Below, piece after piece: positions 31,765 to 44,831 of a stretch of 64,000 nucleotides of DNA; position 1 is the stretch's first letter; each line of letters opens with the position of its first letter. This DNA comes from Actinocrinis sp035605935. GTDB lineage: Bacteria; Actinomycetota; Actinomycetes; Streptomycetales; Catenulisporaceae. Both the position numbers and the translations under genes were made by a program. The notes beneath the pieces are model-generated. The model had not been told where the DNA came from, made no database searches, and was given only the letters and a program-made list of their open reading frames with translations. The DNA is taken from the NCBI RefSeq assembly GCF_035605935.1, contig NZ_DATNGK010000169.1, forward strand, positions 1 to 64,000, in the 5' to 3' direction.

Positions 31765-34395
31765 TCAGCGCATGAACGTGTCGCCGCTGCCTTCGCCCGA
31801 GGACGAGACGGTCACCGGCGTCGGCAACACGGCGAGCCCAAGCTCCGCGGGCGTGGACAGCATCGGATGCTTCGGTACCGCACGCACCGTGTACCCGAAC
31901 GGTCCGGACCGGTCCAGCTCCACGACGCCCTCGTAGCGGTTGCGGCCGAGGTCGTCCACGCCGTTCAACTCCAGCGCGACCGTGTGCGTGTCCCGCAACT
32001 GGTCCCGCTCGTCGACCCGACCATAAACCGCCTGGACTTCCAGGTCGTCCGGCGTGATCGAGCCGAGCTGCACCAGCGCGCGAACCCGCAACGAGCCGCC
32101 GAGCCGAGGGGCGCCCTCGCCGCTGCCATCGCTGTCGGCGACCGCGTCCACGTGCTCGATCGCCAGCTCCGGCCAGCTCGCCTTGATCCGCTCCGTCCAC
32201 GCGGCCAGCTCGATCGCGCTGCGGTATCCATCCGCCGATACCGCACGCGAGGACGTCGCGGCCGGGACGTACAGCTGCTGCACGTAGTCCCGCACCATCC
32301 GGCTGGCCAAGACCTTGGGGCCGAGCGTGCTCAGCGTGTGTCGCACCATCTCGATCCAGCGCGTCGGCAGACCGGCCGCGTCACGGTCGTAGAAGCGGCG
32401 GCTCACCGAGGTCTCGATGAGGTCGTAGAGCGCCGCGGCCTCAAGCTCGTCGCGCCGGTCCGGGTCGTCGACGCCGTTCGCGGTCGGGATCGCCCAGCCG
32501 TTCTCGCCGTCGAACCACTCGTCCCACCAGCCGTCCCGGATGGACAGGTTCAGCCCGCCGTTGAGCGCCGACTTCATCCCGGAGGTGCCACAGGCCTCCA
32601 GCGGCCGCAGCGGGTTGTTGAGCCACACATCGCAGCCGGGCAGCAGCGACTGGGCCATCGCCATGTCGTAGTTCGGCAGGAAGACGATCCGGTGCCGCAC
32701 GTTGTGCTCGTCGGCGAACCGCACCAGCTCCTGGATCAGCCGCTTGCCGCCCTCATCGGCCGGGTGCGCCTTTCCGGCGATCACCAGCTGGATCGGGCGC
32801 TGCGGGTTGAGCAGCATCGAAGCGAGCCGCTCGCGGTCGCGCAGCATCAGGGTCAGCCGCTTGTAGGAGGGCACCCGGCGCGCGAAGCCGATGGTGAGCA
32901 CCTCCGGATCGAGCACGTCGGCGGTCCAGCCCAGCTCGGCCTCCGAGGCGCCGCGAGCGATCCAGGACTCCTTGACCCGGCGCCGTGCCTCGTCGACCAA
33001 CGCGGCGCGCAGCACGCAGCGGATTTCCCAGATCGTCTTGTCAGACAAGCGGTCCACGGCTTCGAAGGGCTCGTCGGCGAGCGCGCCGGGGCCGAGTTCC
33101 CGCTCGACCAGTTCGAAGACCGCCGGGTGCACCCAGGTCTCCGCGTGCACGCCGTTGGTGATCGAGGTGATCGGCACCTCCGGCGGGTCGAAGCCCGGCC
33201 ACAGCCCGCCGAACATCTCCCGGGAGACCTCGCCGTGCAGCACCGAGACGCCGTTGGCCCGCTGCGCGAGCCGCAGGCCCATCACGGCCATGTTGAAGCA
33301 GCCCGGGTCGCCGCCGGGGAAGTCCTCGGCGCCGAGCCCGAGGACGTTCTCCATCTGCACGCCCGGGGACTGGTTGTCGCCGCCGAAGTGCTCAGCGACC
33401 AGGTCGTGCGAGAAACGGTCGATGCCGGCCGGGACCGGGGTGTGCGTGGTGAACAGGGTGCCGGCTCGGACCGCGGCCAGCGCGGCGCCGAAGTCGAGGC
33501 CGTGTTCCTCCGACAGCTCCCTGATTCGCTCGATGCCGAGGAACCCGGCGTGGCCCTCGTTGGTGTGGTAGACCTCGGGCTGCGCAGTGCCGGTGAGCCG
33601 GCAGTAGGCCCGCACGGCCCGGATGCCGCCGATGCCGAGCAGCATCTCCTGGTGCAGCCGGTGCTCGCTGGAACCGCCGTAAAGCCGGTCGGTGATCTCG
33701 CGGCCGCCGTCCGCGTTGTCCTCGATGTCGGTGTCGAGCAGCAGCAGCGGCACCCGGCCGACCTGCGCCAGCCAAACCTGCGCGACCAGTTCACGCAGCC
33801 CGGGCAGCCCGATGGTGACGCGCACGGCGGTTCCGTCGGCCTCGCGCAGCCGGGTCAGCGGCAGGTTGTCCGGGTCGATCAGCGGATAGGTCTCGAGCTG
33901 CCAGGCGTCACGGGAGAGCGACTGGCGGAAGTAGCCGTGCTTGTACAGCAGGCCGACGCCGATGATCGGCACGCCCAGGTCGGAGGCGGCCTTCAGGTGG
34001 TCGCCGGCCAGGATGCCGAGGCCGCCGGAGTACTGCGGCAGCACGGCGGTGATTCCATATTCCGGGGAGAAGTAGGCGATCGCGCGGGGGGCGTCGGTCA
34101 GCGTCTGGTACCACTTCGGCTCGGTCAGGTATGCGCGCAGGTTCGCGGCCGCGTCGGCGATCCGCGCGGTGAACCGGCCATCGGCGGCCAGCACGGCCAG
34201 CCGCTCGGTGCGCACCGCGCCGAGCAGGCGCACCGGGTCGCCGCCGACCGCCTCCCACTGCCCGGGGTCCACCGCGGCGAACAGGTCTCGGGTGGGTGCG
34301 TGCCAGGACCAGCGGAGGTTCGCCGCCAGTTCGGCGAGCGGCGCGAGCGGTTCGGGAAGCACGGTGCGGACGGTGAAGCGTCGGATAGCCCTCAT
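31765..34395 (-). CDS. glgP: Alpha-glucan (maltodextrin/glycogen) phosphorylase
   Basis: GT35-type PLP enzyme, 876 residues, releasing glucose-1-phosphate from alpha-1,4-glucan. I start at ATG 34395 (MRAIRRFTVRTVLPEPLAPL), the normal beginning of the actinobacterial type with the DUF3417 N-terminal domain; an in-frame codon at 34626 would add 77 non-coding-like residues. The catalytic PLP region reads GTSGMKSALNGGLNLSIRDG, with the Schiff-base lysine in GTSGMK. YFSPEYGITAVLPQYSGGLG and VYHTNEGHAGFLGIERIREL are further hallmarks. Divergent from glgE; together with GlgX and the GlgE route it sets alpha-glucan turnover. Confidence 0.95.
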   Translation of the reverse strand: MRAIRRFTVRTVLPEPLAPLAELAANLRWSWHAPTRDLFAAVDPGQWEAVGGDPVRLLGAVRTERLAVLAADGRFTARIADAAANLRAYLTEPKWYQTLTDAPRAIAYFSPEYGITAVLPQYSGGLGILAGDHLKAASDLGVPIIGVGLLYKHGYFRQSLSRDAWQLETYPLIDPDNLPLTRLREADGTAVRVTIGLPGLRELVAQVWLAQVGRVPLLLLDTDIEDNADGGREITDRLYGGSSEHRLHQEMLLGIGGIRAVRAYCRLTGTAQPEVYHTNEGHAGFLGIERIRELSEEHGLDFGAALAAVRAGTLFTTHTPVPAGIDRFSHDLVAEHFGGDNQSPGVQMENVLGLGAEDFPGGDPGCFNMAVMGLRLAQRANGVSVLHGEVSREMFGGLWPGFDPPEVPITSITNGVHAETWVHPAVFELVERELGPGALADEPFEAVDRLSDKTIWEIRCVLRAALVDEARRRVKESWIARGASEAELGWTADVLDPEVLTIGFARRVPSYKRLTLMLRDRERLASMLLNPQRPIQLVIAGKAHPADEGGKRLIQELVRFADEHNVRHRIVFLPNYDMAMAQSLLPGCDVWLNNPLRPLEACGTSGMKSALNGGLNLSIRDGWWDEWFDGENGWAIPTANGVDDPDRRDELEAAALYDLIETSVSRRFYDRDAAGLPTRWIEMVRHTLSTLGPKVLASRMVRDYVQQLYVPAATSSRAVSADGYRSAIELAAWTERIKASWPELAIEHVDAVADSDGSGEGAPRLGGSLRVRALVQLGSITPDDLEVQAVYGRVDERDQLRDTHTVALELNGVDDLGRNRYEGVVELDRSGPFGYTVRAVPKHPMLSTPAELGLAVLPTPVTVSSSGEGSGDTFMR

Positions 34396-34521
34396 GCTTC
34401 GGGACAGTAGCGGCTGGTCACCGGGTTTCGCGACATGGTGGCTCAGGTTCGCGGGCGGAGCGCTGCCGTGCACTCCCGAACGCCCCCCGGCTGAGTTGCG
34501 GTCTGGTAACACGCTGGCCGA

Positions 34522-34632
34522 ACCGGTTGCCGAGCTGTAACCGGTCCTACACCGCGGCTTTGGGCCAAGACCGGCCGAGACTGAAGAGGGCCGAAAGCGT
34601 GCCGTCGCCCCTCGCGTCGCGTGCAACGCGAG
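34522..34632. promoter_or_regulatory. Two inverted repeats in the glgP/glgE divergent promoter region
   Basis: ACCGGTT (34522-34528) with AACCGGT (34539-34545), spacer 10, and CTCGCGT (34611-34617) with ACGCGAG (34626-34632), spacer 8. The second ends 20 bp before the glgE start. Either could be a repressor site coordinating breakdown and synthesis; binders unknown. Confidence 0.4.
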
Positions 34633-34652
34633 AAATCGGATATGAATCCCGC

Positions 34653-36974
<2,322 letters not shown>

Positions 36975-37096
36975 GGCCCTGATCGCGACGGCCCGGGGCC
37001 CCGGCCCGAGGCGCGGCGCCCAGGGCGGATCGGCGGTCGTGTGCAGTCCACCCTCATCCGTGCACCACAGGTGCTCCCGGCACAACTGGAGTGACC

Positions 37097-38824
<1,728 letters not shown>

Positions 38825-38863
38825 CGGACGCGACTTCATGTGAACTGACGTGATGTGAGGAAA

Positions 38864-38882
38864 ACGGTCCGGGTAGGACCGT
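38864..38882 (+). other. Small hairpin in the treS-pep2 gap
   Basis: ACGGTCC (38864-38870) and GGACCGT (38876-38882) with loop GGGTA. It could trim or attenuate the polycistronic message between treS and pep2. Too short to call a terminator. Confidence 0.35.
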
Positions 38883-38992
38883 CGGCGCACCCATTACGGC
38901 GCCGAAAGGAGGGTAAGAGGCGCGGTACCGGCGTGCCACGAACGGGGCGCTGCTCGGTGCAGCCACGGCGCAGCGTGAAGGGATGACCGACG

Positions 38993-40507
38993 ATGACGTC
39001 GACGATCGACATGGCCCACCCCGCTCTGGACGGCCGCTCCACCGAGCGGCTGGCCGGGCTGCTGTCCGGCTGGCTGCCCGAGCAACGCTGGTTCGGCGGC
39101 AAGGGCCGGGACATCGAGTCGGTCGTCGTTTCCTCCTGCCTGGCCGCGCCGCAAATCGCTGACGACAACGGCGAGGACGTGCGGTTGTGGCACGTTCTGG
39201 CGGAGGTCACGTACCGCGATGGTGCGGCCAACGGCGAGGCGCCGCAGACCTATCAGGTCTTCGTGGGTGCGCGGCGCTCACTGCCTGATCGGCTGAGGCA
39301 CGCGGCGATAGGCGATCCGAACAGTGCGGTACCCGAGCTCGGTGGGCATTGCTACGACGGGTTGCATGACGCATTCCTCGCCGCGTGGCTGCTGGAGCGG
39401 ATCGCGGACCGGGACTCGGTGGGCCCGCTGCGCTTCGACCGGCTGGCCGGGCAGGTGCTGCGCACGGACCTGCGCGCGCTGGTGCTGACCGGCGAGCAGT
39501 CGAACACCTCGCTGGTGTACGGCGATCAGTACATCGCCAAGGTCTTCCGCCGGCCGGCTCCGGGCCGCAGCCCCGAGCTGGAGCTGGGCCTGGCCCTCGC
39601 GGTGGCCGAGTCTCCGCACATAGCGCCACCGATCGGCTGGGCCGAGTTCGACGCCGCCGCGCTCGACGGCGCCAGCCTCGGCGGAGAGGCCGTCGACGAA
39701 CCGGTCACCCTGCTCACGCTCCAACCGTTCCTGCCGAGCGCGACGGACGGCTGGGCGCTCGCGCTGACCAGCGTGCGCGACCTTTTCGCCGCCGAGCCTG
39801 ACGTGTCGGCGGCGCGCGCCGGCGCCGATTTCGGGCCCGAGGCGCACCGGCTCGGCATGGCGACCGCGCGCGTGCACCGAGCGCTGGCCGCGACGCTGCC
39901 GACCGGCTGGCTGGCGCCGGAGGACCTTGAGCACCTGGCCGGCGGGATGCGCCGGCAGCTGGAGATGACGGCGCGTCAGGTACCGCAACTGCGGCCGTAT
40001 GCGCCGGGATTGGCTGAGGCCATAGACCGACTCGCCGCGCTCGGCGGTCCGCTGCCGGTGCAGCGGGTGCACGGCGACTACCACCTCGGCCAGGCGATGC
40101 GCACCGTCACCGGCTGGATCCTGCTGGACTTCGAGGGCGAACCGACCCGGTCGCTGGCCGAGCGGCGCGCTCCGGCGAGCCCGCTCAAGGACATCGCCGG
40201 CATGCTGCGCTCTTTTGACTACGCGGCGCACCATCTGCTGGGCACCATGTCGACGCTCGCCGACCAGCCTCCGGCGGCGACCGAGCTGATGACGGCGCGG
40301 GCAGGTGAGTGGGCGGCGCGCAACCGTGACGCGTTCTGCCGCGGGTACGCCGAGGTGCTCGGCTACGACCCGCGCGCGGAGTCCGCAGTGCTACGCGCGT
40401 TCGAGATCGACAAAGCGGTATACGAAGTCGGATACGAAGCGGCCAACCGGCCGTCCTGGCTGCCCATTCCGCTTAATGCCTGCGCACGGCTTTCCACGCG
40501 GCACTGA
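38993..40507 (+). CDS. pep2: Maltokinase (Pep2/Mak)
   Basis: ATP-dependent kinase of 504 residues forming maltose-1-phosphate, the GlgE donor. N-terminal cap domain with LSGWLPEQRWFGGKGRDIES, then an aminoglycoside-phosphotransferase-like kinase fold: LVYGDQYIAKVFRRPAPGRS (P-loop/Lys equivalents), the catalytic loop VHGDYHLGQAM with Asp, and the metal-binding LLDFEGEPTRSL. GAAGGG lies before ATG 38993. Last gene of the group; glgB, usually next in streptomycetes, is absent. A terminator hairpin at 40593 follows. Confidence 0.95.
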   Translation: MTSTIDMAHPALDGRSTERLAGLLSGWLPEQRWFGGKGRDIESVVVSSCLAAPQIADDNGEDVRLWHVLAEVTYRDGAANGEAPQTYQVFVGARRSLPDRLRHAAIGDPNSAVPELGGHCYDGLHDAFLAAWLLERIADRDSVGPLRFDRLAGQVLRTDLRALVLTGEQSNTSLVYGDQYIAKVFRRPAPGRSPELELGLALAVAESPHIAPPIGWAEFDAAALDGASLGGEAVDEPVTLLTLQPFLPSATDGWALALTSVRDLFAAEPDVSAARAGADFGPEAHRLGMATARVHRALAATLPTGWLAPEDLEHLAGGMRRQLEMTARQVPQLRPYAPGLAEAIDRLAALGGPLPVQRVHGDYHLGQAMRTVTGWILLDFEGEPTRSLAERRAPASPLKDIAGMLRSFDYAAHHLLGTMSTLADQPPAATELMTARAGEWAARNRDAFCRGYAEVLGYDPRAESAVLRAFEIDKAVYEVGYEAANRPSWLPIPLNACARLSTRH

Positions 40508-40907
40508 TTTTCGAACACCTATTTTCAAAACCATCGTTCAGGACCGGCCCGCGGCGCATTCATTCGGCGAGCATTCCGGTGATACACGCGAGAGGCACTC
40601 ACGTTCGCCGAAAGAACGTGCGTGCCTGCCGGTCCTGATTCCTGTCAAAGCAGTGATCTCTTCGACGATGCCGCTCAGCGTTACTGCATGCGCTGACTAG
40701 CGCGCACGCTGCAATTGCGAGTGCGCCCCGAGTGCGTCGAAATTGTTAGCCTAAAACCATACGTTCGGATGAATTCTTTCCAGTTCGATATGGCGCACCC
40801 CCTGCCCCTCCCCTACGGTAACCGTCGGGTGGAAGCCGTGGCCGAAATTAATCTCGGTGCCACGGTCCGACGAAAAGACTTCAACAACTACCGCAGGGGG
40901 GAACTCC
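40508..40907. other. Intergenic region before the exopolysaccharide locus
   Basis: 400 bases. After the pep2 terminator (40593-40627) lies the palindrome GCGCAC-N13-GTGCGC (40702-40726) whose centre contains GCAATTGC, then an AT-rich stretch (AAATTGTTAGCCTAAAACCATAC in 40740-40762) that is the best promoter candidate for the deacetylase gene. An in-frame upstream GTG (40857) would extend that gene, but TTG 40908 has the better ribosome-binding site. Confidence 0.5.
40593..40627 (+). terminator. Terminator hairpin after pep2
   Basis: AGGCACTCACGTTC / GAACGTGCGTGCCT, 14-bp arms with a 2x2 internal mismatch and loop GCCGAAA, 85 bp after the pep2 stop. Confidence 0.75.
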
Positions 40908-43130
40908 TTGCTTCGCCATGCCCGCAAACCGCGCGGCAACCGCCGTGCCAGACCCGTCGCCGGGCTCGCCGCCGCGACGCTGTGCGCCGTCGCCGCCGTC
41001 CCGATCCAGGCCGCCGTCTCTCGGGCGGCCACCTCCACCGCGAACTCCGGCTCCGTCATCGAGTCGAACACAGCCGGTGCTAACCCAGCTGGTTCTAACA
41101 GCGTCAAGTCAGGCCCCATCAAATCCACCACCGCGAAGTCGAGCAGCCTGGCCGCCACGAGCTTCCCCTCCGGCGACCGGGTCGACCTTCGCGTGCTCGT
41201 CCTTACCGATGGATCTTCGCCGGTTGAAGCGATCCGGACCGAGCTGAGCACCGAGGGCGTGCCCTACACCGCGATCGACCTGACCAGCGCGACCCGCCAG
41301 CAGCTCACCGCCGCGTTCCTCGCCGGCACCGCCGGCGGAGTGCCAGAAGCGCACTTTGACGCGGTCGTGCTGCCCAACAACGCGCCTGCGCAGCTTTCCG
41401 CCGCCGAGATCTCGGCGCTCGACGCGTATGAGATCACATACTCCGTCCGGCAGGTCGACGCCTACCTGTATCCGAGCCCGGCCGTCGGCATGAACTACCC
41501 GACCTTCGCGGGCACGCTCGACGGGATGACCGCTACAGCTACCAGCGACGGGAAAACCAAGGCGTTCCCGTATCTGAGCGGCAGCGTGCCCTTCGAGAAC
41601 ATCGACCCGACCATCTCCGAGTCATACGGGTACCTCGGTACTCCCAACCCGGCGACCGGTACCACGTTCGATCCGCTGCTCACCATGACGATCCCCGGCA
41701 CCACGACACAGGGCGTCCTGGCTGGCATCTACGCCACGAGCAACCGCAGCGAACTGATCAACACATTCGCGTACAACGCCAACCAGGCGCAGTTCCGCGC
41801 ACTCGCGCACGGGTTCATCACCTGGGCGACACAAGGCGTGCACTTCGGCTACGACCGCAACTACTTCACCGTCGACGTCGATGACACCTTCCTGCCGGAC
41901 TCCGAGTGGTCCCAGGTCGGACACTGCACGCCGGGCGACTCGATCTGCCCGGCCGGTATCCCGGACACCACGCCGAGCCGGATGACCGCGGCCGACGTGT
42001 CGTATCAGGCCAGCTGGCAGAACGCGAACAACTACAAGCTGACCATGCTGTACAACGGCGGCGGCTCGGACGACGAGGTAACCGCGACCGGCTCAGATCC
42101 GCTGCTGACCGCCTGGCAGGCCAACAAGTCAGCCGCGCTGGAGTGGGTCAACCACACCTATTCGCACGAGTTCCTCGGCTGTGAGCAGAACGAGACCACC
42201 ATCCCGTGGTCCTGCCAGACCGACGCGAGCGGCAACCCGATCTGGGTGCCGCAGTCCGACATCACCTCGCAGGTCTCGCAGAACGTGGCCTGGGCGAAGG
42301 CCAAGGGCTTCACGACCGACGCCACGGAACTGGTCACCGGCGAGCACTCGGGCCTGGCGACGCTGCCGCAGCAGCCGGTCGACAACCCGAACCTCGGCCC
42401 GGGCCTGGCCGCCCAGCACGTCGCGTGGACCGGCTCCGACGCCTCCCGCGAGCCGAACCAGCGGCTCGTCACCGGCGGCTCGACGCTGACCGTGCCCCGG
42501 CATCCGATGAACGTGTACTACAACGCCGCGACGGTCTCGGACGAGATCAACGAGTACAACTGGGTCTACACCTCGGCGGCCAACGGCGGATCAGGGATCT
42601 GCGAGAACAACCCGACCTCGACCTGCATCAGCCCGCTGGACCCGGTCACCGGCTACACGGACTACATCGTGCCGACCGAGGCCCGGATCGCACTGAGCCA
42701 CATCACCGCCAACGACCCGCGGCCGACCTACGTGCACCAGTCGAACCTGGCCGAGGATCGGACCCTTTACCCGGCGCTGAACGCGATCCTGAGCCAGTAC
42801 CGGGCCGAGTTCGCCTCGACCGCACCGATCGTCGAGCAGACGCTCGCCGCGGAGGGCCAGACCCTTCAGCAGCAGTCGGCGTGGGCGGCAGCGGTCGCGG
42901 CGGGCAGCGTCTCGGGCTACCTGCAGAGCGGCAAGGTGTTCATCTCGGCGCCGAGCGGGCTGTACGTGCCCTTCCCCGGGCCGACCGGCACGCAGAACCC
43001 CGGCCTGCTGGGCGGTTCGCTGGGCGCGACCGCCTTCGGGTCCGCATACGCCGGTGAGCTCTCCGCCTACAAGAAGTCCCCGGCCGGCGGCTTCACCCTG
43101 CTGCTCCCCGGCTATTCCGGGCTGCTGTAG
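40908..43130 (+). CDS. Secreted NodB-fold polysaccharide deacetylase, Agd3/CE18-like
   Basis: 740-residue exported protein. TTG 40908 lies 5 nt after AGGGGGGA and gives an N-terminus with Arg-rich n-region and hydrophobic core (RPVAGLAAATLCAVAAVPIQAAV), a signal peptide. A Ser/Thr/Asn-rich linker follows, then VDLRVLVLTDGSSPVEAIRTEL, a beta domain, and a deacetylase domain with the metal motif TVDVDDTF (Asp323, Asp325, Asp326) and the HxxxH motif NHTYSHEF (His416, His420). This long architecture, with an N-terminal beta domain and Asp-His-His site, resembles fungal Agd3, which deacetylates galactosaminogalactan. Context (PelF, GH135, GH114 downstream) supports action on a GalNAc-containing polymer. 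A generic CE4-type enzyme remains possible. Confidence 0.78.
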   Translation: MLRHARKPRGNRRARPVAGLAAATLCAVAAVPIQAAVSRAATSTANSGSVIESNTAGANPAGSNSVKSGPIKSTTAKSSSLAATSFPSGDRVDLRVLVLTDGSSPVEAIRTELSTEGVPYTAIDLTSATRQQLTAAFLAGTAGGVPEAHFDAVVLPNNAPAQLSAAEISALDAYEITYSVRQVDAYLYPSPAVGMNYPTFAGTLDGMTATATSDGKTKAFPYLSGSVPFENIDPTISESYGYLGTPNPATGTTFDPLLTMTIPGTTTQGVLAGIYATSNRSELINTFAYNANQAQFRALAHGFITWATQGVHFGYDRNYFTVDVDDTFLPDSEWSQVGHCTPGDSICPAGIPDTTPSRMTAADVSYQASWQNANNYKLTMLYNGGGSDDEVTATGSDPLLTAWQANKSAALEWVNHTYSHEFLGCEQNETTIPWSCQTDASGNPIWVPQSDITSQVSQNVAWAKAKGFTTDATELVTGEHSGLATLPQQPVDNPNLGPGLAAQHVAWTGSDASREPNQRLVTGGSTLTVPRHPMNVYYNAATVSDEINEYNWVYTSAANGGSGICENNPTSTCISPLDPVTGYTDYIVPTEARIALSHITANDPRPTYVHQSNLAEDRTLYPALNAILSQYRAEFASTAPIVEQTLAAEGQTLQQQSAWAAAVAAGSVSGYLQSGKVFISAPSGLYVPFPGPTGTQNPGLLGGSLGATAFGSAYAGELSAYKKSPAGGFTLLLPGYSGLL

Positions 43131-43165
43131 TCCAGCGGTCACAACCAACTGATCAAGCAAATCAA

Positions 43166-43199
43166 GCCGAGTGCTCGGAGCGACCTCCGAGCACTCGGC
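43166..43199 (+). terminator. Terminator hairpin between the deacetylase and pelF genes
   Basis: Perfect 15-bp stem GCCGAGTGCTCGGAG / CTCCGAGCACTCGGC with loop CGAC, 35 bp after the deacetylase stop. It implies that pelF and downstream genes have their own promoter within 43200-43310 or depend on read-through. Confidence 0.88.
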
Positions 43200-43310
43200 G
43201 CGCCCGGATAAGCGCACCCGCACAGCTACATGCACTCACAGGAACGCGACCGCAGACACGTTGCACGGTTGCGTTACTCACCGCGCCGTACTTGAGGGGG
43301 AACGGAACCC

Positions 43311-44831
43311 GTGGAGATCCTGCTCGTGACTGAGGGCACGTATCCACATGTACGCGGCGGCGTCTCGGTCTGGTGCGATCAGATGATCAAAGGGCTGAAG
43401 ACGCATCGCTTTCACGTCGTCGCCCTTACCGCCACCGGCCACGAGCCCGCCGTCTACGAACTGCCGGAGAACGTCGATTCGCTGCGGCTGCTTCCGCTGT
43501 GGACGACCCAACGCCCGAACCAGCGCGGCCGGTTCGCCAAGCGCCCGGACCCGGCCGCGGCGATCAGCCTGCTCGAAGCGGCGCTGAGCCGGGAACCCGG
43601 GGCCGCGGAGGATTTCGAATCAGCCCTGTTCGAGCTGTTCTTCCAGGCACATCAGCCGATCAGCCTCAGCGAGGTGCTGCGCACGGACGCGGTCGCCAGC
43701 GCTCTCGCGGATTTCTGGCAGCGCTCGCACGGTGGTCTCGGTCCCGCGCTCAAACTGGCCGACGCGATGACCGCTCTGGACCTTATCGAGCACGCGTTGC
43801 GCCCGCTGTCCTATCGGCCGCCGGAAACCCACGTCACGCACACGGTGTCGAACGGTCTGGCCGCGCTCGTCGGCTTGGTCGCGAAGTGGACGCACGGGAC
43901 GCCACTGATCGTCGCCGAGCACGGCGTATACCTGCGCGAGCGGTACCTTGCCCTACACGGTGAACGCCTCGGCTGGCCGGTTAAGGCAATCGTCGCTGCG
44001 TTTACCAGGCGCCTGTGCGAGACCGGCTACCGCAACGCAGATCTCATCACGCCCTGCAACCAGTACAACCAACGCTGGGAGAAACGGCTCGGCGCGGATC
44101 CGGCGAAGCTGCGCACCGTGTACAACGGCGTCGATCCGGACCGATTTCCGCCCGCTCAGGGGGAGCCGGATGAGCCGACGCTGGTCTTCGTCGGCCGGAT
44201 CGATCCGCTCAAGGACCTGCACACGCTGCTGCGCGGCTTCGCGCTGGTGCTGGCCGAACTGCCGGCCGCGCGGCTGCGCATCTTCGGCGGCGCGCCGGCC
44301 GGCGGCGAGTGGTATCACGAGGAATGCCTCGCGCTGGTGCAGGAGCTCGGCATCGGCGAGGCCGTTGTCTTCGAAGGGCAGTGCAACGTGGTGAGCGACG
44401 CGTACGCGGCCGGGCACGTGGTCGTCCTGTCCTCGATCTCTGAGGGCCTTCCGTTCACCGTGATCGAGGCGATGGCCTGTGGCAGGCCGAATGTCGGGAC
44501 CGAGGTCGGCGGCGTGGCCGAGGCGATCGGCGATACCGGTCTCGTGGTCCCGCCGCGTCGACCGGCGGAGCTGGCCCAGGCCTGTCTGGCGCTGCTCACC
44601 GATCATGAGCGGCGGCGCGAACTGGGCAAGGCGGCTCGCGAGCGGGCGCTGGAACTGTTCACCATCGGCCGCGCGGTGGACATCTTCGACGAGATCTACG
44701 ACAGCCTTGGCGCCCCGCGCGTACCCGAGCCAGCACTGGAACCCGTTACCGCATCCGACGCCACGTCAGACAGCACGGAATCGTCCTGGGCCGCTCAAGA
44801 GTCGTCCGTGCCTAGCGGGCTCGCCGCATGA
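43311..44831 (+). CDS. pelF: GT4 glycosyltransferase, PelF family
   Basis: 506-residue cytosolic glycosyltransferase. The N-terminus ILLVTEGTYPHVRGGVSVWC is the PelF signature; PelF is the polymerising enzyme of the Pel exopolysaccharide, rich in GalNAc. GT-B features: LIVAEHGVYLRERYLAL, TPCNQYNQRWEKRLGA, donor-binding VFVGRIDPLKDLHTLLRGFA and the EX7E motif SEGLPFTVIEAM (Glu378, Glu386). A 40-residue Ser/Thr/Glu-rich tail ends the protein. GTG start after GAGGGGGAA. The stop overlaps the next start (ATGA), so the membrane protein is co-translated. No TTA codon noticed here. Confidence 0.92.
   Translation: MEILLVTEGTYPHVRGGVSVWCDQMIKGLKTHRFHVVALTATGHEPAVYELPENVDSLRLLPLWTTQRPNQRGRFAKRPDPAAAISLLEAALSREPGAAEDFESALFELFFQAHQPISLSEVLRTDAVASALADFWQRSHGGLGPALKLADAMTALDLIEHALRPLSYRPPETHVTHTVSNGLAALVGLVAKWTHGTPLIVAEHGVYLRERYLALHGERLGWPVKAIVAAFTRRLCETGYRNADLITPCNQYNQRWEKRLGADPAKLRTVYNGVDPDRFPPAQGEPDEPTLVFVGRIDPLKDLHTLLRGFALVLAELPAARLRIFGGAPAGGEWYHEECLALVQELGIGEAVVFEGQCNVVSDAYAAGHVVVLSSISEGLPFTVIEAMACGRPNVGTEVGGVAEAIGDTGLVVPPRRPAELAQACLALLTDHERRRELGKAARERALELFTIGRAVDIFDEIYDSLGAPRVPEPALEPVTASDATSDSTESSWAAQESSVPSGLAA

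Noticed and set aside
31216..34410. Plus-strand open frame of over 1000 codons opposite glgP
   Set aside because: It is antisense to a clear phosphorylase, rich in Arg/Ala/Gly/Pro, and has no domain pattern. Long empty antisense frames are normal in high-GC DNA.
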